Of a DNA stretch of 32,876 bases, positions 13,144 to 20,451 are shown piece after piece. Position 1 is the stretch's first letter, and every line of letters begins with the position of its first letter. The stretch lies in assembly GCA_964495575.1 (NCBI GenBank), contig CAZBVS010000007.1:1-32876 (forward strand), written 5' to 3'. The DNA comes from DATGCT01 sp964495575. GTDB taxonomy: Bacteria > Patescibacteriota > Minisyncoccia > UBA6257 > GWB1-50-10. The notes beneath the pieces were generated by a model, which ran no database searches, was not told where the DNA came from, and was given only the letters and a program-made list of their open reading frames with translations. The position numbers and the translations under genes are program-made.

Positions 13144-14736
13144 TTATTCATTAGGAAGATTATCAGGTGGAATATGGTAGTAATTTAACATAAACTGAGC
13201 CAGCTCTTTGAAGGCAGGAACAACTGTCCGACCTGCTAAATCAACATTGGGTTTATCAAGCTTAATCAAGATTACAAATTGAGGGGCGGTGGTAGGAGCA
13301 AACCCGACAAAGGTATGGATATACTTATCACTATATCCACCATGTTTAAAATCAGGAATCTGAGCCGTGCCTGTCTTCCCGGATATATTAAACTCAGGAA
13401 TTGATCCTATCTTAGCTTTCCGAACAGCAGACTCCATCATATTAGCTACCTGTCTAGCAGTTTTCTCTTCAATAACTCTTTTTCTGATATAAGGATCCTT
13501 ATCTTTGTTTAGGTAAGGGCGCATTAACAGCCCTCCATTAGCTACAGCTGAGTAAGCGTTAACTAGCTGAATTGGAGTAACGGCTGTACCCTGCCCAAAA
13601 GAGGCGGTGGCAAAATCTATGTCCCGAGCGTCACTTTTGGTAATGTTAGCTAAACTTCCTCTAACCTCATTAGGTAAATCAATATTCGTTTTTGATTCAA
13701 AACCAAATTTATAAAGATAGTTTATAAACCTCTGGTCACCTATTTGTTCCTGAGCATAAACTGCCCCGGTGTTTATAGATCTTTCAATAACCCGGGTCAT
13801 AGTAATTTCCCCATAACTTTTGTGATCCCAGTTATGAATAGTTTCCCCGTTTAAGGTTACGGTTCCTTTGTCATAATAGGTAGAGTCAGGAGTAATTACC
13901 CCGGTATCAATACCTATAGCCATGGTTAACGGTTTAAATACAGAGCCTGGTTCATAAACATACTGAACGGAAGGGTTTATAAAACTCTCCACCGAGGACT
14001 TGCTATATTCATTAGGATTAAACTCAGGCATATTAGCCATGGCTAATATAGCACCTGTGTTTGGGTTCTGAACAATAACAGAACCTCCGGTGGCTTCATA
14101 TTCTTCAACTAACTCCACTAAGGTATCCTCAGTCTCAACTTGGACATTTCTATCAATAGTAAGATTAATCTCATCCCCGGATTTTAACTTTTTATTATAC
14201 TCATTTTCTATACCGTATAATCCGGTGGGTTCAGAATGATTTTCGTTAACTCCTACAAAACCTAAAACGTGTGAAGCTAAGTTATTAAAAGGATAATATC
14301 GGTACTGTTTACTCCCTATGTAAATACTATCAGGTTTAAGTTTGTTAATAAGTTGAATCTGCTCACTGCTTGCTTTGTTTATTAAAAGTGAGAAAAGACT
14401 TTTAGGATTATCTATATCCTTAATTATCTCCTCCTTTGGTTTGTTTATTATTTTTGAAAGTTTATCCGCCGTTTCTTTAGTATCATCAATTTCTTTTGGA
14501 ACGGCGTAAACTATTGGATAGTCTTTGTTTAAGGCAGTGGGAATTTCATTATCATTACGGTCTGTAAAAAAAATCTCACCCCGACGGAGTTTTAATTCTT
14601 TTTGATAATTGCTTCGAGCCTGAACTCGTTTGTGATAGTACTCACTATTCTCAACCTGTAGGCTATACAGGTTAAAGCCTATTGCCCCGAAGGCAAGTAA
14701 AAATATTAAGTTTAATAAGAAGAATCTGACACCCAT
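13144..14736 (-). CDS. ftsI: Septal peptidoglycan transpeptidase (class B PBP, FtsI-like)
   Basis: A 530-residue class B penicillin-binding protein that would cross-link septal peptidoglycan. It has an N-terminal membrane anchor (about residues 5-26) and a dimerisation/pedestal domain starting KLRRGEIFFTDRNDNEIP. The transpeptidase domain has all three active-site motifs: S-x-x-K in EPGSVFKPLTMA, S-x-N in ERSINTGAVYA, and K-T-G in ISGKTGTAQIP. Its place after ftsL in the mraZ operon marks it as the division enzyme rather than the elongation enzyme (30762-32594). The start overlaps the ftsL end by 25 nt, indicating coupling. There is no PASTA domain. Confidence 0.93.
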   Translation of the reverse strand: MGVRFFLLNLIFLLAFGAIGFNLYSLQVENSEYYHKRVQARSNYQKELKLRRGEIFFTDRNDNEIPTALNKDYPIVYAVPKEIDDTKETADKLSKIINKPKEEIIKDIDNPKSLFSLLINKASSEQIQLINKLKPDSIYIGSKQYRYYPFNNLASHVLGFVGVNENHSEPTGLYGIENEYNKKLKSGDEINLTIDRNVQVETEDTLVELVEEYEATGGSVIVQNPNTGAILAMANMPEFNPNEYSKSSVESFINPSVQYVYEPGSVFKPLTMAIGIDTGVITPDSTYYDKGTVTLNGETIHNWDHKSYGEITMTRVIERSINTGAVYAQEQIGDQRFINYLYKFGFESKTNIDLPNEVRGSLANITKSDARDIDFATASFGQGTAVTPIQLVNAYSAVANGGLLMRPYLNKDKDPYIRKRVIEEKTARQVANMMESAVRKAKIGSIPEFNISGKTGTAQIPDFKHGGYSDKYIHTFVGFAPTTAPQFVILIKLDKPNVDLAGRTVVPAFKELAQFMLNYYHIPPDNLPNE

Positions 14737-15023
14737 TGGTTGATATTCATATAATCAGGATTATTTTCTATTACCAAACTATATTGCTTTGCTACTGTTT
14801 CAAGCTTGGTAGGATCTATATTTTGGTACAGTTCATTTTTAATCTCAGCATTCTGAACTTCAGCTTCTGTAATCTGGTTTTCCAACTTCTTTATTTCATA
14901 TCTCTTATTCGCTACAGCGTTGTACTGAGATATATATAGAACACCACCAATTATAACAAGAAGTGTTAAAGAAGTGAAAAACAACCAATAGCTATTTTTA
15001 TTTTTCGGTTTTAAAATAGTCAT
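14712..15023 (-). CDS. ftsL: FtsL/DivIC-like cell-division protein
   Basis: A 103-residue bitopic protein. A short cytoplasmic N-terminus (KPKNKNSYW) precedes one membrane helix (about 12-32) and a coiled coil (about 38-75, AVANKRYEIKKLENQITEAE), ending in a short extracellular tail. The topology and position between rsmH and ftsI are those of FtsL, which with DivIB/FtsQ activates septal wall synthesis. Sequence is poorly conserved in this family, so the call rests on topology and context. It overlaps the rsmH stop by one base (TAATG). Confidence 0.85.
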   Translation of the reverse strand: MTILKPKNKNSYWLFFTSLTLLVIIGGVLYISQYNAVANKRYEIKKLENQITEAEVQNAEIKNELYQNIDPTKLETVAKQYSLVIENNPDYMNINQWVSDSSY

Positions 15024-15916
15024 TATTTATTTTTTATTGCTCTTATTTTCGCCGACCTTGCATAATTATTTTTATCTATTTCTTTTTTAGAAGGTTTTAT
15101 AGGTTTTTTAGTTAAAAGCTCTACCTTGTTATCTTTTGATAATGATTTAAATGATTTTTTTACAATCCTGTCTTCCAAAGAATTAAAGGTGATGATAGCG
15201 GCTTTTCCATTTTTGGATAATATATTCGGCAAGAACTCCACCATCTTTTTTAAATCTTCCGGCTCATGGTTAATAAAGTTTCTCAAAGCCAAGAACACTC
15301 TTGCCTCTGGTCTTTTCTTGTCAGGGTAGTTAGGGGGTAAGGATTTCCGAACCGCCTTTACTAAATCTTTGGTAGTTCGGAAAGACTTCTTTCTTCTCTC
15401 TTTACTAATCCCATCAGCAATTCTTTCTGCAAATCTTTCTTCTCCGTACTGTTTCAAAATCTGAGTAAGCTTTTTCTTGTCATATTCATTAAGAACACGG
15501 GCGGCGGTTAGTTTACTTACATCTCCGTCATATCTCATGATCAAAGGTTCGTCTTGGTCATAACTGAACCCTTTCCCGGAAAACACCTGGAAGGTGGAAA
15601 ATCCGAGATCAAATAAAATACAGTCAGGTTTTCTCCCTACCTCCTCTATCATCTGAGGTAGATCGGTAAAGTTAGTTTGAAAAAAGGAAAGATCTACTTC
15701 AAGATTCTCTTTTTTTACGTACTCAACAAGCTTCTGCTTGCCTTTTTTGAAAGAATCAGGGTCACGGTCAATTCCTAAGAATAAACCTCCGGGAGAGAGT
15801 TTTTCCACTGCTTTCTTAGCGTGGCCAGCCATTCCTAATGTGGCATCAATAAAGAAATCTTTAGGTTCAGGTTGTAAAACCTCAAAAACCTCTTTTAAAA
15901 GAACGGGCTCATGCAT
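15023..15916 (-). CDS. rsmH: 16S rRNA (cytosine1402-N4)-methyltransferase RsmH
   Basis: A 297-residue SAM-dependent methyltransferase of the MraW/RsmH family, which methylates N4 of C1402 in the ribosomal P site. It shows HEPVLLKEVFEVL at the N-terminus; the SAM-binding loop FIDATLGMAGHAKKAVE (here GMAGH for the usual GxGGH) and GIDRDP; ILFDLGFSTFQ; and PEARVFLALRNFINHE with ITFNSLEDRIVKKSFK at the C-terminal end. Length is near normal (~300). The start lies 3 nt after mraZ, in the standard mraZ-rsmH-ftsL order. Confidence 0.95.
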   Translation of the reverse strand: MHEPVLLKEVFEVLQPEPKDFFIDATLGMAGHAKKAVEKLSPGGLFLGIDRDPDSFKKGKQKLVEYVKKENLEVDLSFFQTNFTDLPQMIEEVGRKPDCILFDLGFSTFQVFSGKGFSYDQDEPLIMRYDGDVSKLTAARVLNEYDKKKLTQILKQYGEERFAERIADGISKERRKKSFRTTKDLVKAVRKSLPPNYPDKKRPEARVFLALRNFINHEPEDLKKMVEFLPNILSKNGKAAIITFNSLEDRIVKKSFKSLSKDNKVELLTKKPIKPSKKEIDKNNYARSAKIRAIKNK

Positions 15917-15919
15917 ATT

Positions 15920-16351
15920 CTAAATTCCCAGCTCAGACATTTTTTCAGCAATATCTTCGGATGACTCCTCGGTTTCTTTCTTGTACTCTTCCCACTTATC
16001 TTTATTCCAGACCTCTACTCTGTTATACAGTCCGGCAACTACTACCTTCTTATCAAGATCTGCATACTCTCTGAGATAATCAGGGATTAACACTCGGCCT
16101 TGAGAATCAACATTTACATCGACAGCCCCGGCTAACATAAGACGGGCAAAGGCTCTTGAATTTGCTTGAGCCAAAGGAAGGGATGTCAGCTTTTCAGCTA
16201 ATGACCTCCACTCCTTTGGTCCAAAGATAAATAAACATTTATCAACGCCTCGGGTTATTACGGCTCCATCAGAAAACTTATCCCGAAACTTGGCCGGGAT
16301 GGCCATACGACCTTTTTTATCTAATGTATGTTTGAATTCACCTAAAAGCAT
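15920..16351 (-). CDS. mraZ: MraZ transcriptional regulator
   Basis: A 143-residue protein with two tandem AbrB/SpoVT-type half-domains: FKHTLDKKGRMAIPAKFRDKF (D-x-K-G-R motif, about residues 6-26) and VNVDSQGRVLIPDYLREYA (about 79-97). MraZ assembles into a ring and represses its own division operon by binding TGGGN repeats in the leader/promoter; such repeats occur at 16448-16500 just upstream. It is the first gene of the operon. No Shine-Dalgarno is present, although the predicted leader is ~150 nt. Confidence 0.95.
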   Translation of the reverse strand: MLLGEFKHTLDKKGRMAIPAKFRDKFSDGAVITRGVDKCLFIFGPKEWRSLAEKLTSLPLAQANSRAFARLMLAGAVDVNVDSQGRVLIPDYLREYADLDKKVVVAGLYNRVEVWNKDKWEEYKKETEESSEDIAEKMSELGI

Positions 16352-16366
16352 AATTTTTTATTTAAG

Positions 16367-16434
16367 GGTTATACTGCTCCGCCTGCGAAAAATATGGGTC
16401 GGACATTCTATTATTTTGAGACGGAGCAGTAACC
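16367..16434 (-). promoter_or_regulatory. Long hairpin in the mraZ leader
   Basis: The arms CTGCTCCG (16374-16381) and CGGAGCAG (16422-16429) pair perfectly, and GGTTA/TAACC extends the stem to 13 bp with a 2-nt bulge. A 40-nt loop region is enclosed. It sits between the DnaA/MraZ-like boxes and the mraZ start, inside the predicted 5' untranslated region. Confidence 0.5.
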
Positions 16435-16447
16435 TGATCTAAGGAAG

Positions 16448-16494
16448 TTATCCCCAGATTGGGGAGTTATCCACACTATTATCCACATCTCCCC
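16448..16494. promoter_or_regulatory. Cluster of DnaA-box-like and MraZ-box-like repeats
   Basis: On the plus strand two perfect TTATCCACA boxes (16467-16475 and 16479-16487, 12-bp spacing) and one TTATCCCCA (16448-16456) lie in direct orientation. GGGGAG (16461-16466) and CTCCCC (16489-16494) bracket the two perfect boxes. On the minus strand the same bases give TGGGG (16491-16495), then TGGAT exactly 10 bp later, the TGGGN-N5 spacing reported for MraZ operators. They lie 15-60 bp downstream of the mraZ promoter. Confidence 0.55.
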
Positions 16495-16507
16495 ACTTCT
16501 GTATTCC

Positions 16508-16536
16508 ATTGTACCACTTTGGTATTAAAAACGCAA
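16508..16536 (-). promoter_or_regulatory. Promoter of the mraZ division operon
   Basis: On the minus strand TTGCGT (16531-16536), a 17-bp spacer and TACAAT (16508-16513). It begins immediately after the argS terminator. The predicted leader to the mraZ ATG is ~150 nt. Confidence 0.55.
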
Positions 16537-16565
16537 CAAAAAAAGCCGAGGTTTTAATCGGCTTT
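16537..16565 (-). terminator. Terminator of the argS transcript
   Basis: On the minus strand AAAGCCGA (16558-16565) and TCGGCTTT (16542-16549) form a perfect 8-bp stem with an 8-nt loop, followed by seven T. The AT-rich ~125 nt between the argS stop and this hairpin hold only a small GGGG-AATA-CCCC hairpin. Confidence 0.9.
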
Positions 16566-16690
16566 ACACCTTATGGTTAAGGGGAATCTAGACGGTAATT
16601 ATTTTTTTATCAACAACTAAAGATTACAAAAAGTTAATTTGATTAATTTAGGGGTATTCCCCACTCTGCTCCATTTTTGAAAAAGTAAAG

Positions 16691-18442
16691 TTACATAGTT
16701 TTAGGAATAGGTACATTTAAAATACTTAAACCATTTTTTATAACCTGACTCACTGTGTGAGATAGAAATAGACGAGAAGCACGAAGAGTTTCATCTTCAG
16801 TTTTTATAATTGATATCTTGTTATAAAAAGTATTAAAGACTCCCGCTAATTCCTCTAGGTAATTTGCTATTACATGAGGGGCATCTTTTTCTTTAGCTAA
16901 TTTTATTACCTGAGGGAAAAACATAATTTTTTTAGCTATCTCAATCTCTATTTTTTCTTCAAAAATAAACTCTTTTGGTGTTTGAGATTTACCAAACTCC
17001 TCTTTATATTTTTCCTCAATAGAGTTTATCCTTGCGGATGTATATTGAAGGTATGCAGAAGAACCTGATTCAAAGTTTAACATCTGACCCCAATCAAAAG
17101 AGATATCCTTATTCCTTGAATGACTTATATCGTTATATATCACTGCCCCTATTCCTACTTTTTCTGCAATATCTTTTTTATTTTTTAAAGATAGGTTATT
17201 ACTTTTCTCTTCTACAATTGCTAATGATTTTTTAACCGCTTTATTGATTAATCTTTTAAGATCCGCTCCGGTTCCATGACGAGTGGACATCTTTTTTCCA
17301 TCGTCACCTAAAACCAACCCAAAACCTATATGCTTTGGCTGAAGATTTTTTAGGTAGTCTAGTTTATAAGCTAGATTAAATAACTGCTTAAAGTGAAGCT
17401 TTTGTTCATTACCTACGACATATAAAAGTTCATCAGGTTTTAACTCCTCTACTCTTGCTTTGAGTTGAGCGAGGTCACGACTGTGATACAGCGTAGAACC
17501 ATCTGATTTTTCCATAAGGAAGGTGGGGAGGTCTTCAACCTCAGCAATAATTGCGTTCTTCTCTCCTTTTTTACAAACCCCTTTATCTAAACAATCTTTA
17601 ACAAGTTCCCGGGCTTTGTCTAAAAATAATCTTTCTCCACTATAATGATCAAACTCAACGCCAAGCTTTTTATAAACAGTTTTTAAATCGTCAACACTGA
17701 GTTCCTTAATTTTCTTCCAAAGCTTTGTTAATTCTTTATCTCCTTCTTCAAGTTTTTTTAATATCTCCCGAGCTTTATTGATAAGACTTTCATCTTTTTC
17801 ATACTCTTTCTGAAACTTGATATAAAGATCTTTTAAGTTTTCAACGTTAAGTTCTTTATCTTTCCCCCATTTTTGATAAGCATAAGCTACCTTTCCAAAC
17901 TGTGTTCCCCAGTCACCTAAATAGTTATCTCTGAGAACAGTATAACCGTTAGCTTCATAAATATTAGAAAGAACCTGACCGATTACTGTAGTACGAAGAT
18001 GACCAATACTTATCGGCTTAGCAATATTAGGAGATGAGTACTCTATTATGGCTAACTTATTGTTATAACTGTTATTTTCCCCGTATTTAAGATTAAGTTT
18101 TTCTATATTACTTAAAACATCATTAAAAACCTCTTGATGTTCAAGAAATATATTCAAGAAGGGGCCTTGAGACTTAGCTTTTTTAATGTATTTAAAATCA
18201 CCTTTATTTATTTTTTCGGCGACCTTCTTAACTTCTTTAACATCCGCAGATACTGCAATATCAGCCTCTACATGTTCTGGAGGTTCTTGAAGGTTAATTT
18301 TTTGGTTATCGGAAAATAGTGATTCTAGATATTCATTTATTTGGTAATAAATATAATCGGATAGATCTGGTCTTTTTTTCTTCTTACTTCTTTTTTGGGC
18401 TTTTTCTAAGGCCTTTTTATATGTTTTTTTATAATTCTTCAT
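16691..18442 (-). CDS. argS: Arginyl-tRNA synthetase
   Basis: A 583-residue class I aminoacyl-tRNA synthetase charging tRNA-Arg. The HIGH-type signature is SPNIAKPISIGHLRTTVIGQ (about residues 113-132), followed by RDNYLGDWGTQFGKV. The catalytic-loop motif is DGKKMSTRHG (about 380). The DALR anticodon-binding domain occupies the C-terminal ~130 residues and ends in the family tail LSILNVPIPKTM (normally ..GLLGI..PERM). The N-terminal Arg-S domain is short but recognisable (LQEPPEHVEADIAVS). It starts 2 nt after the uracil-DNA glycosylase stop, so the two share the leaderless promoter at 19070. Confidence 0.95.
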   Translation of the reverse strand: MKNYKKTYKKALEKAQKRSKKKKRPDLSDYIYYQINEYLESLFSDNQKINLQEPPEHVEADIAVSADVKEVKKVAEKINKGDFKYIKKAKSQGPFLNIFLEHQEVFNDVLSNIEKLNLKYGENNSYNNKLAIIEYSSPNIAKPISIGHLRTTVIGQVLSNIYEANGYTVLRDNYLGDWGTQFGKVAYAYQKWGKDKELNVENLKDLYIKFQKEYEKDESLINKAREILKKLEEGDKELTKLWKKIKELSVDDLKTVYKKLGVEFDHYSGERLFLDKARELVKDCLDKGVCKKGEKNAIIAEVEDLPTFLMEKSDGSTLYHSRDLAQLKARVEELKPDELLYVVGNEQKLHFKQLFNLAYKLDYLKNLQPKHIGFGLVLGDDGKKMSTRHGTGADLKRLINKAVKKSLAIVEEKSNNLSLKNKKDIAEKVGIGAVIYNDISHSRNKDISFDWGQMLNFESGSSAYLQYTSARINSIEEKYKEEFGKSQTPKEFIFEEKIEIEIAKKIMFFPQVIKLAKEKDAPHVIANYLEELAGVFNTFYNKISIIKTEDETLRASRLFLSHTVSQVIKNGLSILNVPIPKTM

Positions 18443-18444
18443 TT

Positions 18445-19062
18445 TTAAAGTAATGGTTGTTCTTCAGGATTGTTCACTGTATTTGAAGGATCCTTTTTCT
18501 CTAAAAGTTTATCATAGTTTTTAATTACCTTTCGTAATTTTTTAAAACATTTTTTAATGTTTTCTAAAAATTTACCGTTCCGGAGCCCCGCAGCAGGATG
18601 ATAAATTGGAAAAATAATTCTTCCTCTTAACCAGAAAGCCTTGCCCTGACTCTTTGAGATTTTTTTATCAGGTAGGAAGTAGTTCATAGCAAAGCGTCCT
18701 AGAGGGGCTATTACCTTAGGATCAATAATATCAATCTCTTTTCTTAAGTATGGTTTATATAGATTGATTTCATTTTCTTTGGGATCTCTGTTGTTAGGAG
18801 GTCTTCTTTTAACTATGTTTGTGATATACACCTCTTCTCTCTTCCAGTCTATAGCTTCAATCATCTTAGTTAAAAGTTTCCCTGCCCTCCCTACAAAAGG
18901 TTTCCCTTCTTTATCTTCATGAAACCCGGGTGCCTCACCGATGAATAAAACATCGGCATCTGGATTTCCTTCTCCAAAAACAAGATTAGATTCCTGAAGA
19001 GGCAAGGAATCATCTTCTTTTATTTTTTTCTTTAACTCCTCTAATTCTTTTTGTTTATCCAT
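18445..19062 (-). CDS. Family-4-type uracil-DNA glycosylase lacking the Fe-S cysteines
   Basis: A 205-residue enzyme of the uracil-DNA glycosylase superfamily that would remove uracil from DNA. Motif 1 is VLFIGEAPGFHEDKEGKPFVG (residues ~39-58), motif 2 is IYHPAAGLRN (about 153-162), and YITNIVKRRPPNNRDP gives the family-4 core. Family 4 normally ligates a [4Fe-4S] cluster through four Cys: C-x-x-C near residue 15, one before RPP.NR, and one ~16 residues later. Here the positions read SLPLQES, IVKRRPP and INLYKPYL, so all four are lost; the only Cys (IKKCFKK) is elsewhere. The C-terminal 25 residues are a polar extension. A TACAAT -10 lies 7 nt before ATG, so the mRNA is probably leaderless. 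Confidence 0.88.
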   Translation of the reverse strand: MDKQKELEELKKKIKEDDSLPLQESNLVFGEGNPDADVLFIGEAPGFHEDKEGKPFVGRAGKLLTKMIEAIDWKREEVYITNIVKRRPPNNRDPKENEINLYKPYLRKEIDIIDPKVIAPLGRFAMNYFLPDKKISKSQGKAFWLRGRIIFPIYHPAAGLRNGKFLENIKKCFKKLRKVIKNYDKLLEKKDPSNTVNNPEEQPLL

Positions 19063-19069
19063 TGGTTAT

Positions 19070-19075
19070 ATTGTA
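19070..19075 (-). promoter_or_regulatory. -10 element giving a leaderless glycosylase-argS mRNA
   Basis: TACAAT on the minus strand ends 7 bases before the ATG at 19062, the spacing expected if transcription starts at the A of ATG. No good -35 is visible between it and the tRNA-Val 3' end. Confidence 0.5.
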
Positions 19076-19100
19076 TCGTAAGTTGTTTAAAACGAAAATG

Positions 19101-19174
19101 TGGGTACTACTGGACTTGAACCAGTGGCCTCTACCATGTGACGGTAGCGCTCTAGCCAGCTGAGCTAAGTACCC
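19101..19174 (-). tRNA. tRNA-Val (anticodon CAC)
   Basis: Minus strand: acceptor GGGTACT with AGTACCC, D arm GCTCAGCTGGCTAGAGC, and anticodon stem CTACC/GGTAG around loop GTCACAT, giving anticodon CAC (valine, GUG). The T arm is CACTGG-TTCAAGT-CCAGTA; the discriminator is A and CCA is not encoded. It lies between the rplL terminator and the glycosylase gene. Confidence 0.92.
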
Positions 19175-19182
19175 TGATATAA

Positions 19183-19217
19183 ATAAACCCTACTAATTAA
19201 ATATTAGCAGGGTTTAT
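19183..19217 (-). terminator. Terminator of the rplJ-rplL transcript
   Basis: On the minus strand AAACCCTGCTAAT (19203-19215) pairs over 13 positions (one G-T) with ATTAGTAGGGTTT (19185-19197), followed by an interrupted T-run. The wobble pair shows the minus-strand RNA is the better fold. Confidence 0.75.
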
Positions 19218-19235
19218 CTTTATATTAAAGAAGAT

Positions 19236-19781
19236 TTACTCCAAAGAAATGGTTGCACCAACGTCTTGAAGTTGAGATTTCATCTCCTCTGCATCATCCT
19301 TGCTTACCCCTTCCTTGATTGGGCTTGGGGCCTCATCAACAAGTCCTTTAGCTTCTTTTAGTCCAAGACCGGTAATTTTCTTAACTTCCTTAATTACATT
19401 AATCTTCTGATCACCCACTTCTTTCAAAACAACATCATACTCAGACTTCTCTTCACCTCCACCACCGCCATTACCACCTGCGGCTGGAGCAACTGCGGAA
19501 ACATTAAACTTCTTCTCAAGTATAGAAACCAGATCAGAAAGTTCAACAACAGACATTTCTTCTATTTTTTCAACAATATCTTCAAACTCTTCAGGAACCT
19601 CTACCTCCTCCTCTTCTTCGTCTTCATCATTTTCTTTCTTTCCTTCTTCTTTCTTTTCTTTCTTGTCTTCTTCCTTTTCTTCTTTTTTATCATCTTCTTT
19701 CTTCTCTTCCTTTTTATCTTCTTTTGAAGATTCTTCCTTTTCTTTTTTTTCTTCTTTTTTGTTTTCTTTTTCTTCTGCCAT
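19236..19781 (-). CDS. rplL: Ribosomal protein L7/L12 with long charged N-terminal extension
   Basis: A 181-residue protein; ordinary L7/L12 is ~120. Residues ~63-95 ([29 protein letters not shown]) are the dimerisation domain that binds L10. Residues 97-112 form an Ala/Gly hinge. Residues 113-181 are the factor-binding C-terminal domain ([42 protein letters not shown]). Residues 1-62 are an almost pure Lys/Glu/Asp segment absent from usual L12. I kept the first ATG, since the extension is continuous and open, but there is no Shine-Dalgarno. An internal ATG at the MSVVEL position would cut off part of the dimerisation domain. Stalk protein; recruits translation GTPases. Confidence 0.95.
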   Translation of the reverse strand: MAEEKENKKEEKKEKEESSKEDKKEEKKEDDKKEEKEEDKKEKKEEGKKENDEDEEEEEVEVPEEFEDIVEKIEEMSVVELSDLVSILEKKFNVSAVAPAAGGNGGGGGEEKSEYDVVLKEVGDQKINVIKEVKKITGLGLKEAKGLVDEAPSPIKEGVSKDDAEEMKSQLQDVGATISLE

Positions 19782-19801
19782 GTTTTTGTTATTTTTTATG
19801 A

Positions 19802-20299
19802 TTAATTACTTTTTTCTGCGATTGCTTTTAAGGTGTAAACAAAAGCTCTTATTGGCCCGGAAATTCCACCAACTACCTGACCCAACAATACTTCTCTGGA
19901 AGGCAGCTGACCAACTTTTGCTATATATTCCGGTTCAAAAATTTCATTAGTCTCAAGATTGTAACCTCCTAAGAACTCTCCCTCCTTTTCATCTTCGTTT
20001 ATAAAGTCATGCACAATACCAGCTACATTAGATATTTCATCCTTAAAAACAACAAATCCTGTTTGACCCAAAAATTCTTCCGGTTCAAAATCAAGATCAT
20101 TGTTTTTTAAAGCGATACCAAGGAGATTTCTCTTTACTACTTTCATAAAGCCACCAGCTTTCTTTATCTCTGAACGAAAAGCGTTCAAGTCATTCACAGG
20201 AGCCTTGTTAAAACCAAAGGCTAGAAAACCATCGTTTTCCTCAATAGAGCTTTCAATCTCTTTTACCTCTTGTTCTTTTTGTTTTCTTGTTTTTGCCAT
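19802..20299 (-). CDS. rplJ: Ribosomal protein L10
   Basis: A 165-residue L10. The N-terminal rRNA-binding region is [20 protein letters not shown] and [15 protein letters not shown] (the usual ..VVKNTL..A motif). GQTGFVVF and [19 protein letters not shown] follow, then the C-terminal helix that anchors L7/L12 ([15 protein letters not shown]). It forms the base of the ribosomal stalk with L7/L12, encoded 20 nt downstream. A structured leader and strong -35 precede it. Confidence 0.96.
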   Translation of the reverse strand: MAKTRKQKEQEVKEIESSIEENDGFLAFGFNKAPVNDLNAFRSEIKKAGGFMKVVKRNLLGIALKNNDLDFEPEEFLGQTGFVVFKDEISNVAGIVHDFINEDEKEGEFLGGYNLETNEIFEPEYIAKVGQLPSREVLLGQVVGGISGPIRAFVYTLKAIAEKSN

Positions 20300-20306
20300 G
20301 GTGAAT

Positions 20307-20409
20307 AAAAAAATTGCGACCTTTAAGGGCCACAGACATATAGGTTAACGTTATTTTTTGTCCTCGGTAAGTCTTATATGCTTTATAAGCAAATGCTTAC
20401 TGTCTGTGG
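20307..20409 (-). promoter_or_regulatory. Probable ribosomal protein L10 leader RNA
   Basis: On the minus strand CCACAGACA (20401-20409) and TGTCTGTGG (20330-20338) form a perfect 9-bp closing stem. It encloses a small TAAGCA/TGCTTA hairpin and an internal ACCGAGGACAAAAAATAACG region, as expected of an L10-binding, kink-turn-containing leader. A U7 run (20307-20313) precedes the rplJ start, but the hairpin next to it is weak, so translational control or attenuation are both possible. Position directly upstream of rplJ and the long-range stem are the evidence. Confidence 0.6.
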
Positions 20410-20415
20410 ACTGTT

Positions 20416-20447
20416 ATTATGCTATACAAATGTGTAACTGCTGTCAA
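20416..20447 (-). promoter_or_regulatory. Promoter of rplJ-rplL
   Basis: Consensus -35 TTGACA (20442-20447) on the minus strand, with overlapping -10 candidates: TAGCAT at 17 bp (20419-20424), TATAGC at 15 bp, CATAAT at 20 bp. It begins 4 nt after the dnaJ stop with no terminator between. Confidence 0.7.
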
Positions 20448-20451
20448 TATA

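Noticed and set aside
16437..16690. Replication origin at the mraZ leader
   Set aside because: DnaA boxes and AT-rich DNA are present, but only three boxes and no origin-linked genes; kept as a regulatory cluster rather than called as oriC.
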